This document shows positions 40,738 through 49,290 of a stretch of DNA of 64,000 nt, one piece after another (positions within the stretch are counted from its first letter, which is position 1; each line of letters begins with the position of its first letter). The notes below the pieces were generated by a model. That model worked only from the letters and a program-made list of their open reading frames with translations, had not been told where the DNA came from and did not search any database. Origin of the DNA: Oligella sp050920755 (GTDB taxonomy: Bacteria; Pseudomonadota; Gammaproteobacteria; Burkholderiales; Burkholderiaceae_B); NCBI RefSeq assembly GCF_050920755.1, contig NZ_CP158480.1:62001-126000 (forward strand), written 5' to 3'. Made by a program: the position numbers and the translations under genes.

Positions 40738-42963
40738 ATGAAATACAAGAAGATTTCGTCGTTGATGCTTTGTGTCTTTGCATATCCAAGCATAAGTGTA
40801 GCACAAGACGCTGCCATTAATGATGGTGTTGAAACTTTCCAATTGGAAGCAGTCACAGTCTATTCACGAGGTATTAAGGAATCACGATTGGGTGCACCTT
40901 TTTCCGTCGATGTGATTGATAGTACGACGATAGAAAGACGGGGGATGAAAAACGTTTTAGAGTCACTTTCTTCTGTTTCGAGTGTCAATATTCACGATGG
41001 GGTGAATGCCTCCCATACCAATGTTTGGATACGAGGGGTTGGTTCAATCACTAATGCGGGTATGGATGATGGTTCAGTGGGTTTGATTATTGATGGTGTC
41101 AGTAATGGTAAGCGGGGATTTACTCGACCGTTATTGGATGTTGAGCGGGTTGAGGTAGCAAAAGGTCCTCAGGGTACTATTTTTGGATCTCGGGCGGAAG
41201 CTGGTAGTGTCATTATCAAGACAGTTGATCCACAAAAAGAGTTTGAGGGGCGTGTTGGTTTTCGAGTAGGTAATAAAGATCTACGTGGTGTTAATGGGAT
41301 GTTAAATATCCCGCTGTCTGATCAGTGGTCTTTTAGGATTGCTGCTCAGGTGGAACGTTTTGATGATTATGTCAAAGATACCGATACAGGTAAACCGCTA
41401 GATGAAAGAACCAATGACGCTGTTCAGGCTAAATTACGTTGGAATGATGGCAATCGGCATGATGCGATCTTGTCAGTCTATTGGGATCAACGCAAAAACT
41501 ACATGCCTGTTGCCTTGCCGGATCCTTTATCACTTAAAACGAGAACACTTGATTTGCCTCGAAATACCAATAGACGTAACTGGGGCATTTCTCTGCGATA
41601 TACCTATGATTTTGATTTTGGTCAGTTTGCTTCCACAACCTCCTATCATCGTCATAAATCCCATATTCATAGGATCTCTAGATTACCTGATTGGAATGAT
41701 TTCTTTAATACGATAGGTGGTGTGCCTTTAGCGCTAAGACCGATTATTAATGAACACTATACGCGTCCGGAAAATAATTTTGGTATCTATGATGAAAAAG
41801 TTAATCAGTTCAGTCAAGAACTTAAGTTAAGTGGAGAAACTGAAAAGGGTCTAAAATGGTTAGTGGGTGCTCACTTTGAGAAACGTGATAGGGATTATGG
41901 TACAGACTCAATGGTCGGCATGTTACGCTTTACTGGCCCGAATGCACGATACAGTCAGGGGACAAATACACGCAACTCGCGTACTGATAGAGAGTTTGAT
42001 TATCAGTCAGAAGCAATTTTTGGGGAGTTTACATTACCATTAACAGATGCTCTATCTTTTATCGCAGGCGGTCGTTGGGCGCATGAAAGTTTAGATTATA
42101 AAGCAACGTGGCAAGCGAATCCTGATCTATCGTTACCGTTAATGCAGTACACGCAAGACTCAAAAGTTAGTGATACATTTTTTAGTGGTCGCTTAGGGGT
42201 GAGCTTTGAGTTAACACCTGAATGGCGTATTTATGCTTTACAAAGTTGGGGTAATAAATTTGGAGGTTTCGCCGACGGTAGCTCTAACTTAGCTAGAGGT
42301 GAAAACGATAGTCCATATGGCACCGCCAGAATTAGCACCCAAGAGGTGGGGACTAAGTACTTAAGCAGCGATGGTCGCTTGGCTGTTGATTTTGCTCTCT
42401 TCAATAATGAGGTCAAAGATGACCATGTGTCAGTTGTATTATTCCCTTCTTTCTTGTCAGATGTCGCAAATGTGGATACTCGCTCTCGCGGGGCAGAGAT
42501 TTCCGTTGCGGGTTGGATCACTGATAATTTTAATATTAGAGGCGATCTAACTTATTTAAGTACAGAAGTGACTAATGTACCAGCGACTTCAGCTGCCCGT
42601 AGGCAAAATTTCACTAAAGAAGGTAATCGATTAACTCAAGCCGCTCGATTTAGTGGTGGGGTAGCTGTGGGCTATAACTCAGATAAGATGTCTTTAGGTT
42701 TTTTAGGTGAAGGTCAAGTACATGCGGATGTGGCTGTTCGTCATGTTGGTACACGTTATGCATGGCCAGATAATTTACACAAATTACCCAGCCATACCTT
42801 AGTAGATGCCTCTATCGGCTTAACCAGTAAACATCATGACATTTTACTATGGGGTAAAAACTTAACTAACAAAAAATATTATGCCTATGGCGGCATTCCC
42901 AATGATGGTGGTTATCCAGCCCAAGATCGGACGTTTGGTTTGAACTATAGTTTTAAGTTTTAA
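40738..42963 (+). CDS. TonB-dependent siderophore receptor, copy 2
   Basis: The 741-residue receptor has AGGAG nine bases before ATG and a signal peptide ending near VAQDAA. The plug shows LEAVTVYSRGIKESRL, IHDGVNASHTNVWIRGVGS and GPQGTIFGSRAEAG. The barrel ends GLNYSFKF. Large blocks are identical to copy 1, for example IPLSDQWSFRIAAQVERFDD. The greatest differences are in loops around residues 260-350 and 410-440, which could alter ligand choice. It is followed by carrier copy 2 and the intact MFS permease. Confidence 0.93.
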   Translation: MKYKKISSLMLCVFAYPSISVAQDAAINDGVETFQLEAVTVYSRGIKESRLGAPFSVDVIDSTTIERRGMKNVLESLSSVSSVNIHDGVNASHTNVWIRGVGSITNAGMDDGSVGLIIDGVSNGKRGFTRPLLDVERVEVAKGPQGTIFGSRAEAGSVIIKTVDPQKEFEGRVGFRVGNKDLRGVNGMLNIPLSDQWSFRIAAQVERFDDYVKDTDTGKPLDERTNDAVQAKLRWNDGNRHDAILSVYWDQRKNYMPVALPDPLSLKTRTLDLPRNTNRRNWGISLRYTYDFDFGQFASTTSYHRHKSHIHRISRLPDWNDFFNTIGGVPLALRPIINEHYTRPENNFGIYDEKVNQFSQELKLSGETEKGLKWLVGAHFEKRDRDYGTDSMVGMLRFTGPNARYSQGTNTRNSRTDREFDYQSEAIFGEFTLPLTDALSFIAGGRWAHESLDYKATWQANPDLSLPLMQYTQDSKVSDTFFSGRLGVSFELTPEWRIYALQSWGNKFGGFADGSSNLARGENDSPYGTARISTQEVGTKYLSSDGRLAVDFALFNNEVKDDHVSVVLFPSFLSDVANVDTRSRGAEISVAGWITDNFNIRGDLTYLSTEVTNVPATSAARRQNFTKEGNRLTQAARFSGGVAVGYNSDKMSLGFLGEGQVHADVAVRHVGTRYAWPDNLHKLPSHTLVDASIGLTSKHHDILLWGKNLTNKKYYAYGGIPNDGGYPAQDRTFGLNYSFKF

Positions 42964-43004
42964 TCTTTACGAGAGGATTAATTTAATAACTAAAGGTATT
43001 ATTT

Positions 43005-43220
43005 ATGCAAGAAAAATTGATAGAATTGGTGGCTAATACCCTAGAGATTCCTCCAGACGATATTGATGTGGAAGACAATTTGCTTGTTTTAGGGTTGCAT
43101 TCCTTAGCGTTGATGTCGATTTCTGAGCAATTAGCTCAACGTTTTGAGCGAACGGTTGGCTTTGCGGAGCTGATGGAAAAACCCACAATTCAAGCTTGGG
43201 AACAGCTGTTAACACGTTGA
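43005..43220 (+). CDS. Stand-alone aryl-carrier-like protein, copy 2
   Basis: This 71-residue carrier protein has the phosphopantetheine serine at about residue 36 in LGLHSLALM. It differs from copy 1 mainly by conservative changes and has the same length and end. It lies 41 bp after receptor 2 and 18 bp before the MFS gene. Two near-identical free carriers may be redundant or may load different partners of the NRPS. Confidence 0.88.
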   Translation: MQEKLIELVANTLEIPPDDIDVEDNLLVLGLHSLALMSISEQLAQRFERTVGFAELMEKPTIQAWEQLLTR

Positions 43221-43238
43221 GAATAAGGTAATAACGAT

Positions 43239-44468
43239 ATGATGAAACGACAAAGCAATAGTCCAATAGTGATGTTTTTGATGGTGTACATGACCCAATA
43301 TATTGGGCTTTCCTTTGTGTTGACGAGTGCGGTTGTTATTTTACGTTACAAGGGGTTTTCATTAGAGAAGCTGTCATTACTTTATCTGGTGACATTGCCG
43401 ATTGCTTTTAAGTTGTTTTTGGGGATGCTGGTGGATAAGGTCAAGGCGCCTTTTCAAGGGCATTACAGGGCATGGCTTTTAGTCGCACAGGTAGGCATGA
43501 CAGGGCTACTCCTGATTATTAGCTTTGCGGATATTGTGACTAATTTCCATGTGGTACTAACGCTTTTTATTATTTACGCCTTTTTAACAGGTATTCAAGA
43601 TGTGTCAATAGACGGTCTGGCGTGTAAAATTTTTCCAAAAGAAAAACGACAGCGAGTTAATGCCGTGCAATACGCAGGTAATCTTTTGGGCAATATTGTC
43701 GGAGGTGGTATTGTTCTAATCTTTTACGAGTATTTGGATTGGCATGGAAGTTTATGGCTACTCGCCTTTTTAACTTTTCTGTCATTGCTGCAAATTGTAC
43801 TGTATAGGGAACCCGATGATGTTTTGGTTGGCAAGGGGTTTGCACCGATAAGTTTAAGGTCGGAGTTTAAAGCATTTGTCAGCGCTCATCGTTATTGGTT
43901 TGGTTTTTTACTTATTATGCCGATCGGCCTAAGTGCGGCTTACGCCTTACTTAATCCAATGTTGGTCGATTTGTCATGGACACCCCAAGAGATAGGCGTT
44001 TTGACAAAGATCTTTGGTTCAGTTGTTGGTGTTATTTCTGCTTTTTCAATTATTCCCTTAATTACTAAACTAGGGCGTTCAAAAGCCTTGGCGGTGTTGA
44101 TGTTTTTGCAAGCAGTGGTGCTGTTTGCTATGGTGCCATTGACTCATGGCTATTCTGAGCTTATTGGTATTTATATTGCCATTGGTCTATATTCTTTAAT
44201 TCAACCTGGGTTGTTGGCAGCAGGTAGTACAGTAATTATGGATAAAGCCAGTGTAACTTCATCAAAATCGACTTTTTTCTCTTTGCAGATGAGCGTTGTC
44301 GTGCTATTGGGTTTTGTTTATTCAGCCATTTCGCTAAGATTAGCCCATTATTATGGCTACTACCGAGTGATGCTGGGGGCGATAATCGTTAGTTTTCTGG
44401 CTTGGGGTGTCTTATTGTTTTTGCTGAAGATAACAAGGAAAAATGGCAAAGATTTTCTATCTGAATAG
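43239..44468 (+). CDS. RhtX/FptX-family MFS siderophore permease
   Basis: The 409-residue MFS protein has 12 helices and belongs to the AmpG-like branch that includes RhtX and FptX, single-component inner-membrane importers of rhizobactin and ferric pyochelin. Typical segments are MTQYIGLSFVLTSAVVILR, FKLFLGMLVDKVKAPFQGHY, TGIQDVSIDGLACKI and NAVQYAGNLLGNIVGGG. It follows TonB receptor 2 and the carrier in one direction. Since the ABC importer next to it is dead, this is the likely inner-membrane route for the ferric siderophore. Confidence 0.88.
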   Translation: MMKRQSNSPIVMFLMVYMTQYIGLSFVLTSAVVILRYKGFSLEKLSLLYLVTLPIAFKLFLGMLVDKVKAPFQGHYRAWLLVAQVGMTGLLLIISFADIVTNFHVVLTLFIIYAFLTGIQDVSIDGLACKIFPKEKRQRVNAVQYAGNLLGNIVGGGIVLIFYEYLDWHGSLWLLAFLTFLSLLQIVLYREPDDVLVGKGFAPISLRSEFKAFVSAHRYWFGFLLIMPIGLSAAYALLNPMLVDLSWTPQEIGVLTKIFGSVVGVISAFSIIPLITKLGRSKALAVLMFLQAVVLFAMVPLTHGYSELIGIYIAIGLYSLIQPGLLAAGSTVIMDKASVTSSKSTFFSLQMSVVVLLGFVYSAISLRLAHYYGYYRVMLGAIIVSFLAWGVLLFLLKITRKNGKDFLSE

Positions 44469-44532
44469 AAGATGTTAACGGCAATGTAAAAATGACCCCC
44501 AGGAGGTGCGGACGTTTTCTTAGACTGGTTGA

Positions 44533-44715
44533 TTATACGATGAACCCCATATCTTGACGATATTTGATGGGACTTCTATAGCCTAAAGATTTTTTAATTC
44601 GTTGTTTATTGTACCAGTGAATGTAGGTATCAACTTGCTCGATGATTTCAGGTATCGAAACATGGCTTCAATCACGATGGTATAAAAACTCATTCTTAAA
44701 TCGTAAGCGTCCGAC
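44533..44715 (-). pseudogene. IS3-family orfB 3' fragment
   Basis: On the minus strand about 60 codons read the end of an integrase-core transposase: KNEFLYHRD, stop, SHVSIPEIIEQVDTYIHWYN, then KQRIKKSLGYRSPIKYRQDM. The HWYN...R....LGY.SP.KYR pattern is the IS3 OrfB C-terminus. An in-frame TGA replaces a conserved Trp, and nothing upstream of it remains. It forms part of the right-hand debris of the island. Confidence 0.85.
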
Positions 44716-44850
44716 GAGCACATGTATTTATTCTACCTGACATACGGCACACCGGTGCTTTCAATGTGTTTTAGGAGAATACATGCAGTATTTGATGGGT
44801 CGACGCCTTCCCATGGTGTCGCAGGTCAATTCGATGAGTTGGATTGTTTA

Positions 44851-45210
44851 GTGGGTCAAGGCCCTGCCGGCGGTTTACTCCGTTTGGACAAAATCGTGTT
44901 GCTAAGCGAACCAACGGACTTGCGTGCCGGTATGGATAGTTTACGGACTAAAGCGATTCAGCGGTTTGCTCAAGTGGCACCTCATGAAGCTTATCTCTTT
45001 ATGAATCGTTCGCAGAGTTTATTAAAGCTATTAGTGCATGATGCGCCGGGTACTTGGCTGTGCACTCGGCGACTTCACGAGGGTCGATTTCACAGAGCGG
45101 AGGTTCATGAACATCCTCAACTTACCGCTCAAGCGCTACAAGCCCTAAGCTGGGGACTGCCTTGGCAGAGGCTTGGAGAAAGCAGTATTTACCGCTGTTC
45201 GAGGCTGTAA
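44851..45210 (+). pseudogene. IS66-family orfB (TnpB) remnant
   Basis: About 119 codons read LLRLDKIVLLSEPTDLRAGM, HEAYLFMNRSQSLLKLLVHD, then GTWLCTRRLHEGRF and WGLPWQRLG. This is the IS66 accessory protein, usually encoded between orfA and the large transposase. Neither flanking IS66 gene is present. The frame is open further left to ATG 44722, but that part is unrelated to IS66. It is an isolated remnant at the right border of the island. Confidence 0.82.
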
Positions 45211-45374
45211 GCCTCACCCTACTCGATTCTTACCATATAAAGTCTTAGTTTATCCGCTTTTGGCTTTAATCAAAAGAACAGAATGTGCGCTTTAGCGAAG
45301 TCTTCAAACTTAGCATATAATATGCCCCTATCTTTGCCGGTTTATCATCTATACGCCCGGGTATGGGAGCGTTC

Positions 45375-46148
45375 ATGACAAATAAATTTACTCGTGTTTC
45401 TGACAAAATAAAGGATCAAATTAAGCAGTTGATCCAAGAGCGTCAACTGGCTGTCGGTGCACGACTGCCATCGGAGCGCGATCTGGCCGAGTTATTTGAA
45501 GTCTCACGCTCGGCGGTACGGGAGGCGATTCGTGCTTTAAATAGTCAGGGTCTAGTCGTGACCAGACCCGGGGGCGGTACCTTTGTGCAGACCGATATTA
45601 TGACTTGGCCCTCGCAGAGTTTCAGTGCCCTTACAACGCTCTTAAGTGATGATCCGCATTATCGCTATGATGTACTTGAGGCTAGACACGCATTGGAAAT
45701 CAGTACCGCTTGGTATGCGGCGCAGCGCGCCACGGCGGAGGATAAGCGCAAAATTCAAAAGTGCTTTGATATTATGGTGGCGCATCAACAACGCGGTGAA
45801 ATGGAAGAGGCGGCACAGGCTGATGCACGTTTTCATTTAGCCATTGCCGAGGCCTCTCATAATTTGGTGTTGCTGCAGATTATGCGCGGTTTATTTGATT
45901 TGGTCTTTTCAACGGTCAAAGAAAATCGCCGTTTAATGTTCACCATGGATGATGTTAAAAACCATCGCCACTTAACCGAACAGCATGAAGCCGTGATGCA
46001 GGCTATTTTAAACCATGATCCCGAACGCGCTAAAACGCTGATGGGCGAACATCTGGAGTTTGTCAGCACCTCCATTCGTCTTGGTGAGGAGGACGCAGCG
46101 CGGATTCAGCGGATGAGTCGCCTATCTGAGGTGGATAGTAGCTTTTAA
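45375..46148 (+). CDS. lldR: GntR/FadR-family regulator, probable L-lactate repressor LldR
   Basis: The 257-residue protein from ATG 45375 has GGGAG close upstream; ATG 45363 would add four residues. The N-terminal winged helix is classic GntR: ARLPSERDLAELFEVSRSAV, then REAIRALNSQGLV and RPGGGTFV. The C-terminal FCD domain has metal/ligand-type residues in DARFHLAIAEASHN and HRHLTEQHEAV. Length and sequence fit LldR/PdhR. The matching TGGT-N3-ACCA operators lie 29 kb away at lldD/lctP, with none obvious here. A -10-like TATAAT is at 45316-45321. It probably controls the lactate genes from which the island separated it. Confidence 0.8.
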   Translation: MTNKFTRVSDKIKDQIKQLIQERQLAVGARLPSERDLAELFEVSRSAVREAIRALNSQGLVVTRPGGGTFVQTDIMTWPSQSFSALTTLLSDDPHYRYDVLEARHALEISTAWYAAQRATAEDKRKIQKCFDIMVAHQQRGEMEEAAQADARFHLAIAEASHNLVLLQIMRGLFDLVFSTVKENRRLMFTMDDVKNHRHLTEQHEAVMQAILNHDPERAKTLMGEHLEFVSTSIRLGEEDAARIQRMSRLSEVDSSF

Positions 46149-46915
46149 CGGGTGTTTTTGTTGCGGGGCGGTCTAAAGACCTCTTTATCCTCATAAAAGC
46201 CTACTTGATGTTGGTCTTGATGCCAGCCGGGGATACCGAAAATCGGCAGTGGGATATAGGGCTTAGCGGCTAGATTTTCAGCGCTCAAAAAGGCACTCAG
46301 CCATTTATCAACCGCATTTAAATCTAATCTGTCAGTGGCTTGCTGCGGAATGCGAATCACGTGAGCACAAATGCCCTTATAGGGATTAAGCAGCTTTTCC
46401 ATTAAGGCATGCCCGAAAATTACCGCCTGACTATGCTGCCACTCCAATCTTAATTCTACAAAGGCGCGCTGCCAATGCTTGTGCGATAGGGCTTGCCAGA
46501 GCTCATCGGAGCAAGCTAACAACATACCGTTTTCATCAATAATGGTAATGGCATCACGTACTGCACCGCGCTGACTATACACCCCGTCTTGACGGATTTG
46601 TGCGGCTTGCACGCGATTAAGTTGAATCTTGGAGCGCCTAAATAAAAACCAGCATAAGGCATTAAAGTAGTCATGTGGTCCGTCACGGGTAGGAATGCCA
46701 TTGCTCTCGTAGATAAAGCTTTCATAAGCGGTGCCCGTCGGTAAGGCCGCTTGAGGGACAAAGTGTTTAGGAAAATCAGCGGGCTTGATATGATTTAATA
46801 ACTCACTGACTGTGCGGAACCGAGCCAATTCAAGTAAAGAGGCTTCAATTAAGGGTCGCCAATATTCACAATAAGCGGCAGATAAATCTAAATCACGAAG
46901 TTCGGACAAAAGCAT
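46145..46915 (-). CDS. DUF3025 protein
   Basis: The 256-residue protein has the conserved core of DUF3025: FVPQAALPTGTAYESFI, GIPTRDGPHDYFNALCWFLF, then LNRVQAAQI and RGAVRDAITIIDENG, and FGHALMEKLLNPYKG-type. The family is widespread in beta- and gammaproteobacteria and of unknown function. It is encoded opposite to and overlapping the lldR 3' end by four bases, and diverges from the Hsp15 gene. Confidence 0.9.
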   Translation of the reverse strand: MLLSELRDLDLSAAYCEYWRPLIEASLLELARFRTVSELLNHIKPADFPKHFVPQAALPTGTAYESFIYESNGIPTRDGPHDYFNALCWFLFRRSKIQLNRVQAAQIRQDGVYSQRGAVRDAITIIDENGMLLACSDELWQALSHKHWQRAFVELRLEWQHSQAVIFGHALMEKLLNPYKGICAHVIRIPQQATDRLDLNAVDKWLSAFLSAENLAAKPYIPLPIFGIPGWHQDQHQVGFYEDKEVFRPPRNKNTR

Positions 46916-46995
46916 GGCACAAGCAGAGGATGAAATAAAGCGCTTTGCTATTGTAATATAGACAAGAAGCTAAATCTTTTTAGGAGATGATGTAG

Positions 46996-47397
46996 ATGAT
47001 GGAAGCTGATAAAGTGCGTATCGATAAATGGCTATGGGCGGCGCGTTTTTTTAAAACCCGTTCCATCGCTGTCGATAATATTAATAAAGACCGCGTACAG
47101 ATTAACGGTCAAAATATTAAACCGGCACGTGAAGTCAAAATCGGCGATACCATTTTAATTAAAATGCCGCGCGAGTATAAAACCGTGGTGGTCAAGGGCT
47201 TAAGTCAGGTGCGTGGACCGGCTCCGGTAGCACAGCAATTATATGAAGAAACCGCTGAAAGTGTTGCTGAGCGTGAACGTCGTGCCGAGATGCGACGCTT
47301 TGCTCCGGAACCCGCCCAACAATTGCGTGGCGGTCGCCCGACCAAACGTCAACGGCGTGATATTGAACGCTTTACCAAGATGGGCGGCGATTGGTAA
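46996..47397 (+). CDS. hslR: Hsp15-like S4-domain RNA-binding protein
   Basis: The 133-residue protein carries an N-terminal S4 domain (VRIDKWLWAARFFKTRSIAV, then INGQNIKPAREVKIGD) and a basic C-terminal tail (RGGRPTKRQRRDIERF). This is the Hsp15 arrangement. Hsp15 binds free 50S subunits carrying nascent chains after heat stress and helps recycle them. An AGGAGATGATGTAG context precedes the paired ATGs at 46996 and 46999. Confidence 0.93.
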   Translation: MMEADKVRIDKWLWAARFFKTRSIAVDNINKDRVQINGQNIKPAREVKIGDTILIKMPREYKTVVVKGLSQVRGPAPVAQQLYEETAESVAERERRAEMRRFAPEPAQQLRGGRPTKRQRRDIERFTKMGGDW

Positions 47398-47536
47398 GTT
47401 TTTTGTAATCATTTAGAATTAGTCTTGTACATGACTAAATTTTTAACAATTATTCATTATGATATGCCCTGTAATGTCACAGGGCACGTTGTTGCATGAC
47501 GATTTAATACCTACAGCATTTATTTAGGGGAGACAG

Positions 47537-49222
47537 ATGACTTTACTAAGCTATGTACATGGTGCAGTTGATACGCCTTTGTTGGGTCAGACGATTGGTC
47601 AAAATTTTGATGAAGCAACTGAGAAGTATCGCGATGAATTAGCTTTGGTATCCCGCCATCAAGGCATTCGTTACACGTACAAGGAATTACGCGATCAGGT
47701 CGATCGTGTCGCTTGCAGTTTACGCCGTTTAGGTTTTAGAAGAGGGGATCGTCTCGGTTTGTGGGCGACTAATTCGGCCGAGTGGGCAGTGATTCAATAC
47801 GCGACGGCTAAAGCAGGTATTATCCTTGTTACCCTCAACCCTTCCTATCGCCGTAAGGAGCTGGAGTACTCGCTTAATAAGGTTGCATGCGCCGGATTAG
47901 TGTTGATTTCATCATTTAAAGACAGTGATTACGAGTCGATGGTGTATGACATCGTGCCTGAGCTGAAAGACTCTCAGCTCGGCAAATTGCGCTCTGCCAA
48001 TGTCCCTAGCTTGCGCTATGTGATTAAGATGGAGGATGATCCAAGCGCCGGCATCCTCAACTATAAGGATCTGTTGGTTGAACCGACAGACGCAGAGTTA
48101 GCGGCTTTACAAGAGGTCGGCAAAGAGTTGCAGTTTGATGATCCTATCAATATTCAATTTACTTCCGGTACTACCGGTTCGCCTAAGGGGACGACGTTAA
48201 CTCACCATAATATTTTGAATAACGGTTATTTTATCGGTGAAAAAATTAAGTTAACACCGGCAGATAGAATTTCTATTGCTGTACCATTATTCCATTGCTT
48301 CGGTATGGTGATTGGTAATCTGGCGTGTGTGACCCATGGTGCTGCCATGATTTATCACGGCCCCGTCTTTAATCCTACGGACAATTTAAAGGTCATTGCA
48401 GAGGAAAAGTGTACAGCCGCTTACGGTGTACCGACCATGTTTATTGCCATGTTGGAGCATCCTGAGTTTAAGTCTTTTGATCTCAGTTCTTTGCGTACCG
48501 GGGTGATGGCGGGTTCAGTATGCCCGATGGAGGTGATGCGTCGAGTGGTCGATGAGATGAATATGCGTGAAGTCACCATTTGTTATGGTATGACTGAAAC
48601 CTCGCCGGTGAGTATGCAGTCCGATATTGACGATCCGTTAGATAAGCGCGTCAGTACCGTTGGTCGTATTCATCCTCATGTCGAGGTGAAAATCATTGAC
48701 GAGTTGGGTCGCATTGTGCCTCGTGGCGTATCCGGTGAGCTTTGTACACGCGGCTATTCAGTGATGCAGGGTTATTGGGGTGAGCCTGAGTTGACCGCTG
48801 AAGTGGTGGATAAAGCGCGTTGGATGCACACCGGTGACTTAGCAGTGATGGACGAAGATGGCTATTGCAATATCGTGGGTAGAATTAAAGACCTCGTTAT
48901 TCGTGGTGGTGAAAACTTATTTCCGCGTGAAATTGAGGAGTTTTTATACACCCATCCGGCGATTCAGGATGTACAAGTGGTCGGTGTGCCTGATGAGGTC
49001 TATGGCGAGGAGTTATGCGCTTGGATTATGTTAAAAGAAAACGCCAGCCTGACGGAGGAAGAGGTTAAGGATTTTTGTGCCGGTCAGATTTCCCGTCAAA
49101 AGATCCCACGCCACATTCGTTTTGCTGAAGAGTTTCCTATGACTGCCAGTGGTAAAATTCAGAAATTCAAAATTCGTGAAATGATGATCGAGGAGCTGGA
49201 AGCAGCTAAGGCACAAGACTAA
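47537..49222 (+). CDS. Medium/long-chain acyl-CoA synthetase (AMP-binding)
   Basis: The 561-residue ANL-superfamily enzyme activates a carboxylic acid to the acyl-CoA. Motifs are FTSGTTGSPKGTTLTHHN near residue 211, CYGMTETSP near 354, HTGDLAVMDEDGYCNIVGRI near 431-450 and the C-terminal lysine in TASGKIQKF. The linker reads IKDLVIRGGENLFPREIEE. Overall it resembles the FadD3/AcsM-like fatty acid CoA ligases (AMP-binding family often called fatty-acyl-CoA synthase) rather than acetyl-CoA synthetase. An AGGGGAGAC ribosome site is present. It is monocistronic with its own terminator. Confidence 0.9.
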   Translation: MTLLSYVHGAVDTPLLGQTIGQNFDEATEKYRDELALVSRHQGIRYTYKELRDQVDRVACSLRRLGFRRGDRLGLWATNSAEWAVIQYATAKAGIILVTLNPSYRRKELEYSLNKVACAGLVLISSFKDSDYESMVYDIVPELKDSQLGKLRSANVPSLRYVIKMEDDPSAGILNYKDLLVEPTDAELAALQEVGKELQFDDPINIQFTSGTTGSPKGTTLTHHNILNNGYFIGEKIKLTPADRISIAVPLFHCFGMVIGNLACVTHGAAMIYHGPVFNPTDNLKVIAEEKCTAAYGVPTMFIAMLEHPEFKSFDLSSLRTGVMAGSVCPMEVMRRVVDEMNMREVTICYGMTETSPVSMQSDIDDPLDKRVSTVGRIHPHVEVKIIDELGRIVPRGVSGELCTRGYSVMQGYWGEPELTAEVVDKARWMHTGDLAVMDEDGYCNIVGRIKDLVIRGGENLFPREIEEFLYTHPAIQDVQVVGVPDEVYGEELCAWIMLKENASLTEEEVKDFCAGQISRQKIPRHIRFAEEFPMTASGKIQKFKIREMMIEELEAAKAQD

Positions 49223-49240
49223 GCTCAGCTTTGCATCAAG

Positions 49241-49266
49241 GGGCGTTGTAAAGCGCCCATTTTTTG
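49241..49266 (+). terminator. Intrinsic terminator of acyl-CoA synthetase gene
   Basis: GGGCG...CGCCC with an internal TTGTAAAG loop is followed by ATTTTTTG, 19 bp after the stop codon. It lies just before the convergent tssG 3' end. Confidence 0.82.
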
Positions 49267-49290
49267 TGGCTTAGATTTGCTTAGGTCGGC

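Noticed and set aside
44722..44850. N-terminal part of the IS66-like open frame as a real protein start
   Set aside because: These 43 codons have no similarity to IS66 TnpB, whose homology starts near LLRLDKIV. The frame is fortuitous fusion.
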